DNA of 64,000 nt, from NCBI RefSeq assembly GCF_018304965.1, contig NZ_JAGQED010000025.1, positions 1 through 64,000 of the forward strand. Reading direction: 5' to 3'. The position numbers and the translations under genes were made by a program. The notes beneath the pieces were generated by a model. That model did not search any database. It had not been told where the DNA came from and saw only the letters and a list, made by a program, of their open reading frames with translations. Source of the DNA: Collimonas antrihumi (GTDB lineage: Bacteria; Pseudomonadota; Gammaproteobacteria; Burkholderiales; Burkholderiaceae_D). Below are positions 36,761 through 45,817 of this stretch, one piece after another. The stretch's first letter is position 1; every line of letters starts with the position of its first letter.

Positions 36761-37711
36761 CTACGATTCCTGTTGTGATGTGGTTTCTTTTTGAAAGGCG
36801 GTCAGCAGTCCGTCAAACATGCTGCTGGCTGTCGCCTGAAGTTGATCGTCATCCTTGATGGCTTCACGCAAGCCGGCGAGAACGCTTTCAATCCCCGCAG
36901 ACTCGGGCGGTTGCACGCCGCCGACATCGAGGTAATGCACCAATGCACCGATACGCTTGAGTGCTGCCTGCTCAAGGCCGAAGCTTGCCAGCAACACCTC
37001 AAAGCTGACGCGGCTGCCGACATGGCTGAAGGTGGCGCCGTCGAAGTCGAAGCCGAGGGCGTCAGCCGGGCAGTCGGCGGGAGCCGCCAGCCATAGCAGC
37101 CGGGCCTGCGGGTCGATGAAGCGGCGGATCAGCCAGGCGCAGGCCAATCGATCTACCCAAGGACGACGGCGGGTTGCCCAAGTGCGGCCCTGATATTGAT
37201 CAACTGAAAGAAGGAGAATGGTGCCGTCGACCGGGTGAGGTTCATCTGGAGCCAAGACACGGGCCGCAGCCAGTTCCAACTCTTGCAGTGTCGCATCGGT
37301 TTGTCGTTGGGCCTCACTGGGAAAGAAATCGATATCGGCCATATTGGCAAAGGTCTTGCGCAGCTTTCGAATCTGCTTGAACGCTTCCAGCACGGTGTCG
37401 GTCGTCAGCATTTCACGCACCTTGGCCACTTCTGCCAGTAATGCAGCGTAGTCTTCGCTGCGGTCGAACAACCCAACGAAATTAGCGCCTTCGGGCTCTT
37501 CAACCCGCAGCACAATGGCGGTGCCGCCGCCTGACAACACATCGGCGGCAACCGCTTCCAACGTATTGCGGCACGTTTCGCGCTCTGGCATCAGATAGAC
37601 GCCATCACGTAATACGGCGGAGCCGGATGCTTTAAGCGCGCGCCATGCGCGCATGCGCACCGTTGCGTTTTCTGTCGGCAGGCTGGTAATAAGCGATAAA
37701 TAAGTATTCAT
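36761..37711 (-). CDS. chrB: Chromate resistance regulator/accessory protein ChrB
   Basis: A 316-residue protein whose N-terminal part resembles a winged-helix domain (ATVRMRAWRALKASGSAVLRDGVYLMP). The C-terminal ChrB domain contains TWATRRRPWVDRLACAWLIRRFIDP. ChrB is required for chromate-inducible chrA expression in other bacteria and is proposed to be the sensor-regulator. The ATG at 37711 is fixed by similarity to ChrB and by the promoter directly upstream; there is no ribosome site. It forms the chrBA operon. Confidence 0.93.
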   Translation of the reverse strand: MNTYLSLITSLPTENATVRMRAWRALKASGSAVLRDGVYLMPERETCRNTLEAVAADVLSGGGTAIVLRVEEPEGANFVGLFDRSEDYAALLAEVAKVREMLTTDTVLEAFKQIRKLRKTFANMADIDFFPSEAQRQTDATLQELELAAARVLAPDEPHPVDGTILLLSVDQYQGRTWATRRRPWVDRLACAWLIRRFIDPQARLLWLAAPADCPADALGFDFDGATFSHVGSRVSFEVLLASFGLEQAALKRIGALVHYLDVGGVQPPESAGIESVLAGLREAIKDDDQLQATASSMFDGLLTAFQKETTSQQES

Positions 37712-37747
37712 GTAGATAATTCTACGTGTGGGTAGGTTAATCTACAA
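37712..37747 (-). promoter_or_regulatory. chrBA promoter with two operator-like dyads, leaderless start
   Basis: On the minus strand TTGTAG (37742-37747), 17 bases and TAGAAT (37719-37724) form the promoter. The -10 box ends seven bases before the chrB ATG, so the transcript should start at or next to the ATG. Two dyads of form GTAG-N6-CTAC (37712-37725 and 37732-37745), centred 20 bp apart, cover the -10 region and the spacer up to the -35 box. They suit a repressor, most likely ChrB itself. Confidence 0.65.
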
Positions 37748-37901
37748 GTTTACTTTTCTTGCGAACATAGATGCCTATGAAAACCAAGCCGATTGACTAG
37801 AATGATTGTTCCGGGACGCTCAATGAGACGCTGCACGCAGAGATTGACAAGGCCGTCGTCGCAGGATTGATTCCGACATACACAAATAATGGAGGCTGAA
37901 A

Positions 37902-38555
37902 ATGACAATTCGCATAGGTGATGTAGCTCCGGATTTTACTGCCGAGACCACTGAAGGAAAGATCCAGTTTCACGAATGGATCGGAGATCAATGGGCCATC
38001 CTGTTTTCCCACCCGAAGGATTTCACCCCGGTTTGTACTACCGAGCTGGGTTATATGGCTCGCCTGAAACCGGAGTTCGACAAACGCAACACCAAGATCG
38101 TGGGACTGAGTGTGGATCCTGTCAGCGACCACAATGCCTGGGCCACGGATATCGAGGAGACGCAAGGTCACGCGGTCAACTATCCGATGATCGGCGATGC
38201 CGATCTGACGGTCGCGAAACTCTATGACATGATTCACCCCAACGCCAGCGGCGGCCAGCGCAGCGCGGCTGACAATGCTACCGTGCGTTCGGTATTCATC
38301 ATCGGACCGGACAAGAAGGTCAAGGCAATGTTCGTCTACCCGATGAGCTCGGGCCGCAATTTCGATGAAGTATTGCGCTTGCTCGACTCGATTCAGCTCA
38401 ACGCCAAGCACACTGTGGCGACGCCGGTGAACTGGAAACCCGGTGAAGACGTCATCATTCCGACTTCGGTTTCCGACGAGGATGCCAAAAAGAAATACCC
38501 ACAGGGTTTCAAAACATTGAAACCGTATTTACGGTTGGTGGCGCAACCGAAGTAA
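37902..38555 (+). CDS. 1-Cys peroxiredoxin (Prx6 type)
   Basis: A 217-residue thiol peroxidase. The peroxidatic Cys45 lies in FTPVCTTELG, and the C-terminal part (VNWKPGEDVIIPTSVSDEDA) is that of Prx6-type enzymes, which lack the resolving Cys. It reduces hydrogen peroxide and organic peroxides. A GGAGG ribosome site supports the ATG. It is divergent from chrBA; chromate reduction creates oxidative stress, so the neighbourhood makes sense. Confidence 0.94.
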   Translation: MTIRIGDVAPDFTAETTEGKIQFHEWIGDQWAILFSHPKDFTPVCTTELGYMARLKPEFDKRNTKIVGLSVDPVSDHNAWATDIEETQGHAVNYPMIGDADLTVAKLYDMIHPNASGGQRSAADNATVRSVFIIGPDKKVKAMFVYPMSSGRNFDEVLRLLDSIQLNAKHTVATPVNWKPGEDVIIPTSVSDEDAKKKYPQGFKTLKPYLRLVAQPK

Positions 38556-38635
38556 CAGAACCTGTGAACTGGGAAGAACCAGCTGGTCTTCCCAGTCCGG
38601 CACAACTTGGACGTGTTCGTCCACAGGGTCAGGAC

Positions 38636-39838
38636 TCAACGCAAGTCGGCAGCCTTGGTTAAGGCGGCTAGCGCCAGCGCACAAAAAATCGCGCCGGAAT
38701 AAAAGGTGAACGATGCGCCAAGCCGGTCCCACAACAATCCAGCCAGTACGCTTGCCAGCAACATGGCAAGTCCGCTCACCAGGTTGAAGAAGCCATACGC
38801 GGTACCGCGTAAATCGGCCGGCGCCGTATGCGCCACCATCGTTGCCAGCAAGCCTTGTGTGATCCCCATGTGGAGCCCCCAGAGGGCGACACCTGCCAGT
38901 ACGACACCCCAATGATTGCTGGCGGCCAGCACCAGGTCGGCGATGATCAAAACCACCAGGCCGAACGCGAGTAGTCTCCTATGGCTCATTCTGTCGGAGA
39001 GTTTACCGAAGGGGTATGCAGACAACGCGTAGATCAGGTTCATGGCCACCATAACGAGCGGCACCATGGCAACTGGAATACCGCTCTGTTGCGCACGCAG
39101 AACCAGGAACGCTTCGCTAAACCGCGCCAGCGTAAATACGGCGCCTATGCCAACCACCCACCAGTAAGAGCTCCCGAGTCGAAGCAGGTTTTCGCGTCGA
39201 ATCGGATTAGTGCGCTTTTCAGTTTGCAGATGTTCCGGTTCGCGCAAGCCAACGAACAGCAGCGCAACCGCCATCAAGCCAGGAATGACTGCTACCCAGA
39301 ACACCGCGCGAAAATCGTTGGCCCAAAGCAGCATCAAACCAACCGCCAACAAGGGACCAAGGAATGCGCCCACCGTATCGAGAGACTGGCGCAGGCCAAA
39401 TGCGGCGCCGCGCAGGTGCGCCGGGGTAACGTCTGCGACCAATGCATCCCTCGGCGCACCTCGTATCCCTTTGCCAACCCGATCCAGGAGACGAGCTGAC
39501 AGCACGATGCCGACCGTTGGTGCGATGGCAAAAAATGGTTTGCTGAGAGCCCCCAACGCATAACCGAACACCGCCAGCCCTTTACGCTTGCCCAGATAAT
39601 CGCTCAATGTGCCGGAGAACACCTTGACAATCAGAGCGGTCGATTCGGCCAGGCCCTCCACCAACCCGACAGCCAAGGCGCTGGCGCCGAGTGTCGTCAC
39701 CATGAATAACGGTAGCAGGCTATGGATCATTTCCGAAGAAATATCCATCAGCATGCTAACGAATCCGAGTATCCAGACCCCGGCGGGGATCTGGCGCAAT
39801 ATGCTGAGTTTGGCGGTACTGGTAGTTTGCAAATGCAT
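38636..39838 (-). CDS. MFS transporter
   Basis: A 400-residue permease with about 12 hydrophobic helices. The loop motif after helix 2 reads GTLSDYLGKRKG. The segment RLLDRVGKGIRGAPRDALVADV in the first half is shared by a family of MFS proteins often found in metal-resistance clusters. AAGGAGC before 39838 decides the start. It lies 36 bp after the DMT exporter gene, in one operon with the ArsR-like regulator. The substrate is unknown. Confidence 0.85.
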   Translation of the reverse strand: MHLQTTSTAKLSILRQIPAGVWILGFVSMLMDISSEMIHSLLPLFMVTTLGASALAVGLVEGLAESTALIVKVFSGTLSDYLGKRKGLAVFGYALGALSKPFFAIAPTVGIVLSARLLDRVGKGIRGAPRDALVADVTPAHLRGAAFGLRQSLDTVGAFLGPLLAVGLMLLWANDFRAVFWVAVIPGLMAVALLFVGLREPEHLQTEKRTNPIRRENLLRLGSSYWWVVGIGAVFTLARFSEAFLVLRAQQSGIPVAMVPLVMVAMNLIYALSAYPFGKLSDRMSHRRLLAFGLVVLIIADLVLAASNHWGVVLAGVALWGLHMGITQGLLATMVAHTAPADLRGTAYGFFNLVSGLAMLLASVLAGLLWDRLGASFTFYSGAIFCALALAALTKAADLR

Positions 39839-39874
39839 GCTCCTTGGAAAAACAGGATAGTTCACCAGGATGGT

Positions 39875-40957
39875 TCAATGGCTATGCCGATGATGTATGT
39901 CCGGGTAATGCGCGTGGCTATGGCTGATGGGCAGGTGGCGGTGAGGGTGGCTGTGCGGTTCGCGGCCATCCCAGTCAAAGTCGTGTTGGTGCTGGTGGTG
40001 CACATCGTCCGGATAGTGCCGGTGGCTGTGCGCATGCTCGGTTTCTTCATGCGTGTGCAGATGCTGGTGGCTTTCAGTCAGGTGCAGCCAGATGCCGATT
40101 CCCATCAATCCTGCGGCCAGCCAGAACCAGCCGCCCACCGTGTCATGCAACACCAGCAGGGAAATCGCAGCACCGATGAATGGTGCGGCCGAAAAGTAGG
40201 CGCCAGTTCTTGCGCTACCCAGGTGGCGTAACGCTAAAACGAACAGCACCAGGCTGACGCCGTACCCGCAAAAACCGATGAGCGCCGCGGCGCCGATACT
40301 GGCGATGGCGGGCAATTGCGCGCCCAGCAGCAAGGCCGCGCTGAGATTGACTACGCCGGCGACCATGCCTTTGAGCGCGGCTATCTGGACCGCATCGCTG
40401 GCGGAGATCCGGCGTGTCAGATTGTTGTCGATTGCCCAGCACAGGCAGGCTGCCAGAATCGCCAGAGGCCCCCAAGGGACACCAAACTCCGGTACTTGCT
40501 GCCATGACAGCAAGATCCCGGCCAATACGATGGCGAGCATGCCCAGAACAATCCGGCGATCGAAATTTTCCTTGAAAACAAACCAAGCAAGAGCCGCAGT
40601 CAGGACGCCTTCCATATTCAACAACAAGGAAGCACTGGAAGCAGGGGTGATCGAAAGGCCGAGCATCAGCAGGATCGGGCCGCAGATCCCGCCGCTGAGG
40701 ATCACCGCGCCGAGCCAGGGCAGGTCGGCTTTGGACAATGCGCCACTGCCAGCTTGATTACGTAATTGATTACCCAAGTGATTACGTAAGCGCGCGTGTC
40801 GTATTACATACCATAACGATAAGCCGAGACCGCTGCCGAGATACAGCAGGCCGGCCAGCATGACCGGTGAGACTTGCCCCACAAGCAGTTTGGCAAAAGG
40901 TGTGCTGGCGCCAAATAGCGCCGCCGCCAACAATGCGAAGAGAACACCTTGATGCAT
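39875..40957 (-). CDS. DMT (EamA) transporter with a long His-rich cytoplasmic tail
   Basis: A 360-residue, ten-helix drug/metabolite transporter made of two EamA halves (FALLAAALFGASTPFAKLLVG at the start). After the last helix (about residue 295) comes a tail of about 60 residues, nearly half His, with HSHRHYPDD and HPHRHLPISHSHAHYPDIHHRHSH-like runs. The tail suggests binding of Ni, Co, Zn or Cu. A loop near residue 60 holds three 4-residue repeats (LRNH, LGNQ, LRNQ), encoded by three 12-bp repeats. Second gene of the operon begun by the ArsR-like regulator. Metal export is inferred. Confidence 0.85.
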   Translation of the reverse strand: MHQGVLFALLAAALFGASTPFAKLLVGQVSPVMLAGLLYLGSGLGLSLWYVIRHARLRNHLGNQLRNQAGSGALSKADLPWLGAVILSGGICGPILLMLGLSITPASSASLLLNMEGVLTAALAWFVFKENFDRRIVLGMLAIVLAGILLSWQQVPEFGVPWGPLAILAACLCWAIDNNLTRRISASDAVQIAALKGMVAGVVNLSAALLLGAQLPAIASIGAAALIGFCGYGVSLVLFVLALRHLGSARTGAYFSAAPFIGAAISLLVLHDTVGGWFWLAAGLMGIGIWLHLTESHQHLHTHEETEHAHSHRHYPDDVHHQHQHDFDWDGREPHSHPHRHLPISHSHAHYPDIHHRHSH

Positions 40958-40995
40958 GGTTTTACCTTGAGTCTTACATTGAATTACCGTGTCAC

Positions 40996-41685
40996 TTATT
41001 CCTGATGCAGTGCAATCCCGAACTGTTCCGCCAACGCGGTGTGGCCTTCCGGCGTAATCCCTACCACGCGTGAATTCTTGGTTCTGGTCAGCCACCCGAG
41101 CTCGATCATGCGCTTTGCCAGCGTTGCTCCCAAGGCGCCTGCCAGATGATCCCTGCGCTCGCTCCAATCCAGGCAGGGATAAGCAAACTGGCGTCGGCTT
41201 TTCCGTAGTTCTCCGGTATCGATACCAAGGCCGTTGAACCAGGCTTCGCCCTCCGCCGACAGCGAAAATACCCCATCGTCGGCATCCAGCAAGCCGCGTT
41301 CAAGCAGCACCTCGGTCAACCGGGTGCCAAGTTTTCCTGCCAGGTGGTCATAGCAGAAGCGTGCGGTGCAGATGGCGTCGTTGCCGGTAGCCGGGCCGAT
41401 ACGTTTACGTTTCGGCGCAAACACCATCAACGATTCGATTAGGCGCGCCACCTCCGGCGAGGCCAGGCGAAAGTATTTGTGCCGGCCCTGAGTGGTCATG
41501 TCGAGCAGCTTGTCTTCCAGCAGTTGGCGCAAATGCGTAGTCGCGGTGGCAGGTTTGATTTCGGTGCCGTATGCCAGTTCCTTGGCGGTCAGGGCGCGTC
41601 CTTCCATCAGCAGCGACAGCATGCGGATGCGGGTCGGATCACCGATGGTGCGGGCTAGCCGGCTGAGGTCTGGTTCGTCGTTCAT
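40996..41685 (-). CDS. ArsR-type winged-helix repressor
   Basis: A 229-residue regulator. The N-terminal ArsR winged helix spans about 1-95 (DLSRLARTIGDPTRIRMLSLLMEGRALTAKELA, then TTHLRQLLEDKLL). A C-terminal domain with several Cys and His (ICTARFCYDHLAGKLG, YPCLDWSERRDHLAG) may sense the inducer. The longer upstream frame lacks family similarity, so 41685 is used. It reads into the DMT and MFS genes and is divergent from another MFS pump 100 bp away, which it may also control. Confidence 0.87.
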   Translation of the reverse strand: MNDEPDLSRLARTIGDPTRIRMLSLLMEGRALTAKELAYGTEIKPATATTHLRQLLEDKLLDMTTQGRHKYFRLASPEVARLIESLMVFAPKRKRIGPATGNDAICTARFCYDHLAGKLGTRLTEVLLERGLLDADDGVFSLSAEGEAWFNGLGIDTGELRKSRRQFAYPCLDWSERRDHLAGALGATLAKRMIELGWLTRTKNSRVVGITPEGHTALAEQFGIALHQE

Positions 41686-41785
41686 AGTTTGATGGTAACC
41701 GTACTGTTGTTGTGTGACAAGCGGCCCCAACTGGCTCAGAATCAGGACTTGATCGCTTACACAATGACACAATGGAGTCGCTGCA

Positions 41786-43222
41786 ATGACATCTCCCCAA
41801 CCGGTGCAAGTATTAGATCGAGATAGCACCACTCCTGTTACGCAAACGCCGACATCAACGCCGGCAGCAGGCTGGACCATAGCGGCCAGCAGTTTCGCCT
41901 TTATCATCGTGCAGCTGGATATCACCATCGTCAACGTGGCATTGCCGCAGATCGGCGCCGATCTGAACGCGCGTGTCTCGGCCTTGCAGTGGGTGGTGGA
42001 CGCCTACACCCTCGGTTTTGCCGTGTTTCTATTGTCGGCCGGAGCTTTGGGCGACAAATTCGGTTCCAAGCGCCTGTTCCTGGCCGGCTTCCTGTTGTTT
42101 GCCCTGGCTTCGGCCGCCTGCGGCCTGTCGCCCAATGCCGCCTTTTTGAATATTGCCCGGGCAATCCAGGGAATCGGCGCGGCGTTGCTGGTGCCTAGTT
42201 CTTTGGCGATCCTGAATCGTGCTTGTGCCCACGACAAGAAACTACTGGCCAAAGCCATCGGCCTCTGGACCGCGGCAGGCGGCGTTTCGATTGCCGCCGG
42301 CCCGGTGTTAGGCGGTTTACTGTTGGCGACTGCCGGATGGCGCAGTATTTTTTGGGTGAATATTCCGATTTGCATCCTGGGTTTCATGCTGACCATGCGC
42401 GTGGTGCCAACCATGGCAGCCAAACAGCACACACATTCCTTCGATTTCCTGGGGCAGATACTGGCGATTTTTGCGCTGACGGGACTGGTTGGCGCGGTGA
42501 TCGAGCTTCACCCGTTAGGCTTGGGACACCCGCTGGTGTTGTCCGGATTCTGCCTGGCGCTGGTCGCCGGCGCCGCCTTCATCATGGTGGAAAAAAAGGT
42601 GGCGCATCCGATGCTGCCTTTGAATTTCTTTCATCAGACCAGTTTTACAGCAGCCGTCTTGTTTGGGGTGCTGGTGAATTTTTCCTACTACGGCGTGATT
42701 TTCGTGATCAGTTTTTATCTGCAAAAAGTGCAGGGCTACAATCCGATGCAAGCGGGGTTGGCGTTTTTGCCGCTGACCGGCACCTTCATTCTTTCAAACC
42801 TGGTCAGCGGCTGGCTGATCGGGCGTGCCGGCATACGTTTGCCGATGGTGCTGGGCGGTTTTATCGGCGCCTTGGGGTATGGTTTACTCGGGACGATCGG
42901 GATTGCGACAGACGCCAGTTTCCTGCAGATGCTGCCGGGTTTCGTGCTGATCCCGGCCGGCATGGGACTGGCTGTGCCGGCCATGACGACCTCGATATTA
43001 TCGAGTGTCGAGAAAGCTCGGGCCGGGACCGCATCTGCAGTACTCAATACCGCCAGGCAGGTCGGCGGAGCGGTCGGAGTGGCGGTATTTGGCGCACTGG
43101 TCAGCGATAGTTTCGGCGGGGATGCGATTGCCGGCGTCAAAATTGCGATGTTGACGGCGACAATTTTGCTATTGATGGCGGCCGGGATGGGTTATCTGGT
43201 TCGGTCAACTAACGGCAAGTGA
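41786..43222 (+). CDS. DHA2-type (14-helix) MFS efflux pump
   Basis: A 478-residue drug:proton antiporter of the EmrB/QacA branch. The first helix carries QLDITIVNVALPQIGADL, which is diagnostic, as is the motif C-like PVLGGLLLATAGWRSIFWVNIP. It exports hydrophobic compounds from the membrane. No membrane-fusion partner lies next to it. It is transcribed away from the ArsR-like gene across a 100-bp gap, so shared regulation is likely. Confidence 0.92.
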   Translation: MTSPQPVQVLDRDSTTPVTQTPTSTPAAGWTIAASSFAFIIVQLDITIVNVALPQIGADLNARVSALQWVVDAYTLGFAVFLLSAGALGDKFGSKRLFLAGFLLFALASAACGLSPNAAFLNIARAIQGIGAALLVPSSLAILNRACAHDKKLLAKAIGLWTAAGGVSIAAGPVLGGLLLATAGWRSIFWVNIPICILGFMLTMRVVPTMAAKQHTHSFDFLGQILAIFALTGLVGAVIELHPLGLGHPLVLSGFCLALVAGAAFIMVEKKVAHPMLPLNFFHQTSFTAAVLFGVLVNFSYYGVIFVISFYLQKVQGYNPMQAGLAFLPLTGTFILSNLVSGWLIGRAGIRLPMVLGGFIGALGYGLLGTIGIATDASFLQMLPGFVLIPAGMGLAVPAMTTSILSSVEKARAGTASAVLNTARQVGGAVGVAVFGALVSDSFGGDAIAGVKIAMLTATILLLMAAGMGYLVRSTNGK

Positions 43223-43352
43223 GTTGAACGCACACAGCTAAATTCGGATGTCTTTCAAAAAATAAACAACAAATGTATTTTAAAAAATGCATGACTTTAT
43301 TTTAAAATAGGATATATCATATAAAATATATTAAAAAAATGGAGATAGCCTG

Positions 43353-44387
43353 ATGAAACATTTATTGACCTTGGTATTAATTCTCATCGTTGGTTTGAGC
43401 GGTCAGGTATTTGCCCGAGACTTGACCGTAGTCTCTTTTGGCGGCGCCACGCAAGACGCCTTTAATCGCGCTTACTTTCAGCCGTTCTCTGCACAGGCGA
43501 AGAAGCGGATCGTACAAGATAGCTATACGGGCGGCATTGCTCGTCAAAAGGCGATGGTGGAGTCCGGCAACATCACGTGGGATGTGGTGCACATGGATGA
43601 AAATGAAATGGCGTTAGCGTGCGACCAAGGCTTGCTTGAAGTGATCGATTTCAAGCAGTTGTCAAATGCCAGGGACGTCGCCCCGGTTGCGCTTTCCAAG
43701 TGTGGCGTGGGCGCGTTTGTCTGGTCGGAAGTCATCACCTACGATAGTAAAAAATTCGGTATGGATGGGCCTAAAACCTGGGCCGAATTCTGGGATATAA
43801 AAAAGTGGCCCGGTAAACGCGGTTTGCGCAAGCAGGCCCGGATGACAATTGAAATTGCGTTGATGGCAGATGGCGTCAAGCCGGCTGATGTGTACAAATT
43901 GCTCGCGACGAAAGCCGGACAGGACAGGGCATTCGCCAAGATGGACCAGATCAAGTCGAGCATTCAATGGTGGGAGTCTGGCGCACAACCGCTGGAGTGG
44001 CTGGCGTCCGGAACTGTTGTTGCAACTGCCGCCTATAGCGGACGTATCGCGATTGCAAACCGCGAAGGCAGTAATTTTCCGATCAGTTGGGACAATCAGC
44101 TATACAGCATGGATTACTGGACCATCATCAAGAACACGCCTAACAAAACGGCTGCGCTTGAGCTGTTGAACACGATGCTGAGCGCTGATAGACAAAAGAA
44201 TTTCACCGATCTGATTCCTTACGGCATCGTCAATACGCGTGCTATCGACATGATCAAGCCGGATGTCCTTGCGCAACTGCCCACAGCGCCGCAAAACCTG
44301 AAGACGGCGCTGCTGCTGGATACCCATTTCTGGGTGGATCATGAAGAAGAGATCATGGCGCGATTCAATAAATGGATTGTGCAGTAA
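43353..44387 (+). CDS. Polyamine-type ABC transporter binding protein
   Basis: A 344-residue periplasmic solute-binding protein. The signal peptide ends at VFA (about residue 21). The mature start RDLTVVSFGGATQDAFNRAYFQPF and TWDVVHMDENEMALACDQG are typical of the PotD-like family that binds polyamines and related amines. ATGGAGATAGCC precedes the ATG. The upstream 130 bp are strongly AT-rich and probably contain the operon promoter. First of five co-directional genes. Confidence 0.9.
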   Translation: MKHLLTLVLILIVGLSGQVFARDLTVVSFGGATQDAFNRAYFQPFSAQAKKRIVQDSYTGGIARQKAMVESGNITWDVVHMDENEMALACDQGLLEVIDFKQLSNARDVAPVALSKCGVGAFVWSEVITYDSKKFGMDGPKTWAEFWDIKKWPGKRGLRKQARMTIEIALMADGVKPADVYKLLATKAGQDRAFAKMDQIKSSIQWWESGAQPLEWLASGTVVATAAYSGRIAIANREGSNFPISWDNQLYSMDYWTIIKNTPNKTAALELLNTMLSADRQKNFTDLIPYGIVNTRAIDMIKPDVLAQLPTAPQNLKTALLLDTHFWVDHEEEIMARFNKWIVQ

Positions 44388-44454
44388 ATAACAACCAAAG
44401 CGCGGCGGCCGATACGGTTCGGGTCGTTACGTACTCAGTTGTATCATCGCCACC

Positions 44455-45807
44455 ATGAAGGATCGCGTTTTGCCTACACCGTCCGTTCCAGTATCGCTGC
44501 AGCAGGCGATACGCCAATCGACACAGCGCAAGCGGACTATCTCGTTATTGCTGATGGCTCCGCTGACGTTGTATATCGCTATATTTTTTATGCTGCCGAT
44601 AGGAATGATGTTTTATCGCGCAGTCGCCAATCCGGAAATGATCGAAGCCATGCCGCGCACCGTTAAGGCATTGGCGGCGTGGCGAACTACGACCGCATTA
44701 CCGCCGCCAGAGGTGTACCAGGCAGTGGGTGATGATCTGATTGCCGCCAGCGGTAGTAAGCCGCTCGGTGAAATGGCCCGGCGTTTCAATTACGAAGCCA
44801 GTGGCTATCGTAGCCTGATTCTGAAAACCGCCAGGCACTTGTCGCAGACAGATGCAGCGCCGGTTCCGGCGTGGAATCCCAATGCGGTGGCCGTGAATGA
44901 TTTGCTGGCTCCAATTGCTGCAAACAGCGATGCCGTCAATGTCGCCGCGCCAGCACTGCCAGACATGCGATCGCGCCTGGGGGCGATCGATGAACGCTGG
45001 AGCGACCCCGATCTCTGGCTTTCCCTGCGTCGTGTGGCACCCGCCTATACCCCGTACTACCTGTTGACGGCGCTCGACTTACGCATGACAAACGATGGCG
45101 GTATCGGCCGTATGCCAGAGGACCAGCGCATTTACCTGAATATCCTTTTCAAGACAGTCAAGATTGCTTTGGTAGTTACGTTGATATGCCTGTTCGTCGG
45201 TTATCCGCTGGCTGCACTGATGGTCAAAGCGCCGAAATGGTTTGGTTTTCTATTGCTGATGGGGGTGATGTTGCCTTTCTGGACCTCGCTGCTGGCGCGT
45301 ACCACTGCCTGGATCGTCGTGTTGCAAGAAGGAGGGCTGGTGAACAAATTGCTGTTGGCGCTGAGCCTGATCGACAAACCGGCGGAGCTGATATTCAATG
45401 CCACCGGTTTGTACATCGTCATGGTCCACATCCTGCTGCCGTTCATGGTGTTGCCGATTTATAGTGCGATGAAAGGCGTTGCACCGCAGTTCATGCGTGC
45501 ATCGGCGTCGCTCGGCGCACACCCGGTACGCGGCTTTTTCCGGGTATACCTGCCGATGACCATGTCGGGCGTCGGCGCCGGCGCATTGCTAACGTTTATC
45601 GTCGCGGCAGGGTATTACGTTACGCCGTCGCTGGTCGGCGGCGCCAAGGAACAGATGCTGGGTTATTTCATCGCGTTCTATACCAATACCACCATCAACT
45701 GGGGTATGGCATCGGCATTGGGTATCGTGATGCTGAGCTGCATCATGCTCATATATATCATCGCCGCACGCACCATCGGTGTCCGTCAAATCGTAGGGCT
45801 GCGTTAG
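44455..45807 (+). CDS. ABC transporter permease (PotB type) with an enlarged periplasmic loop
   Basis: A 450-residue inner-membrane permease. The first helix (about 28-48) is followed by a loop of nearly 180 residues before the canonical five-helix core. The EAA-type loop GVAPQFMRASASLGAHPVRGFFRVYLPMTM is intact and would dock an ATPase. PotB proteins are usually about 290 residues, so the long loop is notable, though such loops occur in related permeases of other proteobacteria. Ribosome site is not obvious at 44455. Confidence 0.88.
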   Translation: MKDRVLPTPSVPVSLQQAIRQSTQRKRTISLLLMAPLTLYIAIFFMLPIGMMFYRAVANPEMIEAMPRTVKALAAWRTTTALPPPEVYQAVGDDLIAASGSKPLGEMARRFNYEASGYRSLILKTARHLSQTDAAPVPAWNPNAVAVNDLLAPIAANSDAVNVAAPALPDMRSRLGAIDERWSDPDLWLSLRRVAPAYTPYYLLTALDLRMTNDGGIGRMPEDQRIYLNILFKTVKIALVVTLICLFVGYPLAALMVKAPKWFGFLLLMGVMLPFWTSLLARTTAWIVVLQEGGLVNKLLLALSLIDKPAELIFNATGLYIVMVHILLPFMVLPIYSAMKGVAPQFMRASASLGAHPVRGFFRVYLPMTMSGVGAGALLTFIVAAGYYVTPSLVGGAKEQMLGYFIAFYTNTTINWGMASALGIVMLSCIMLIYIIAARTIGVRQIVGLR

Positions 45808-45817
45808 GAGTTTTATC

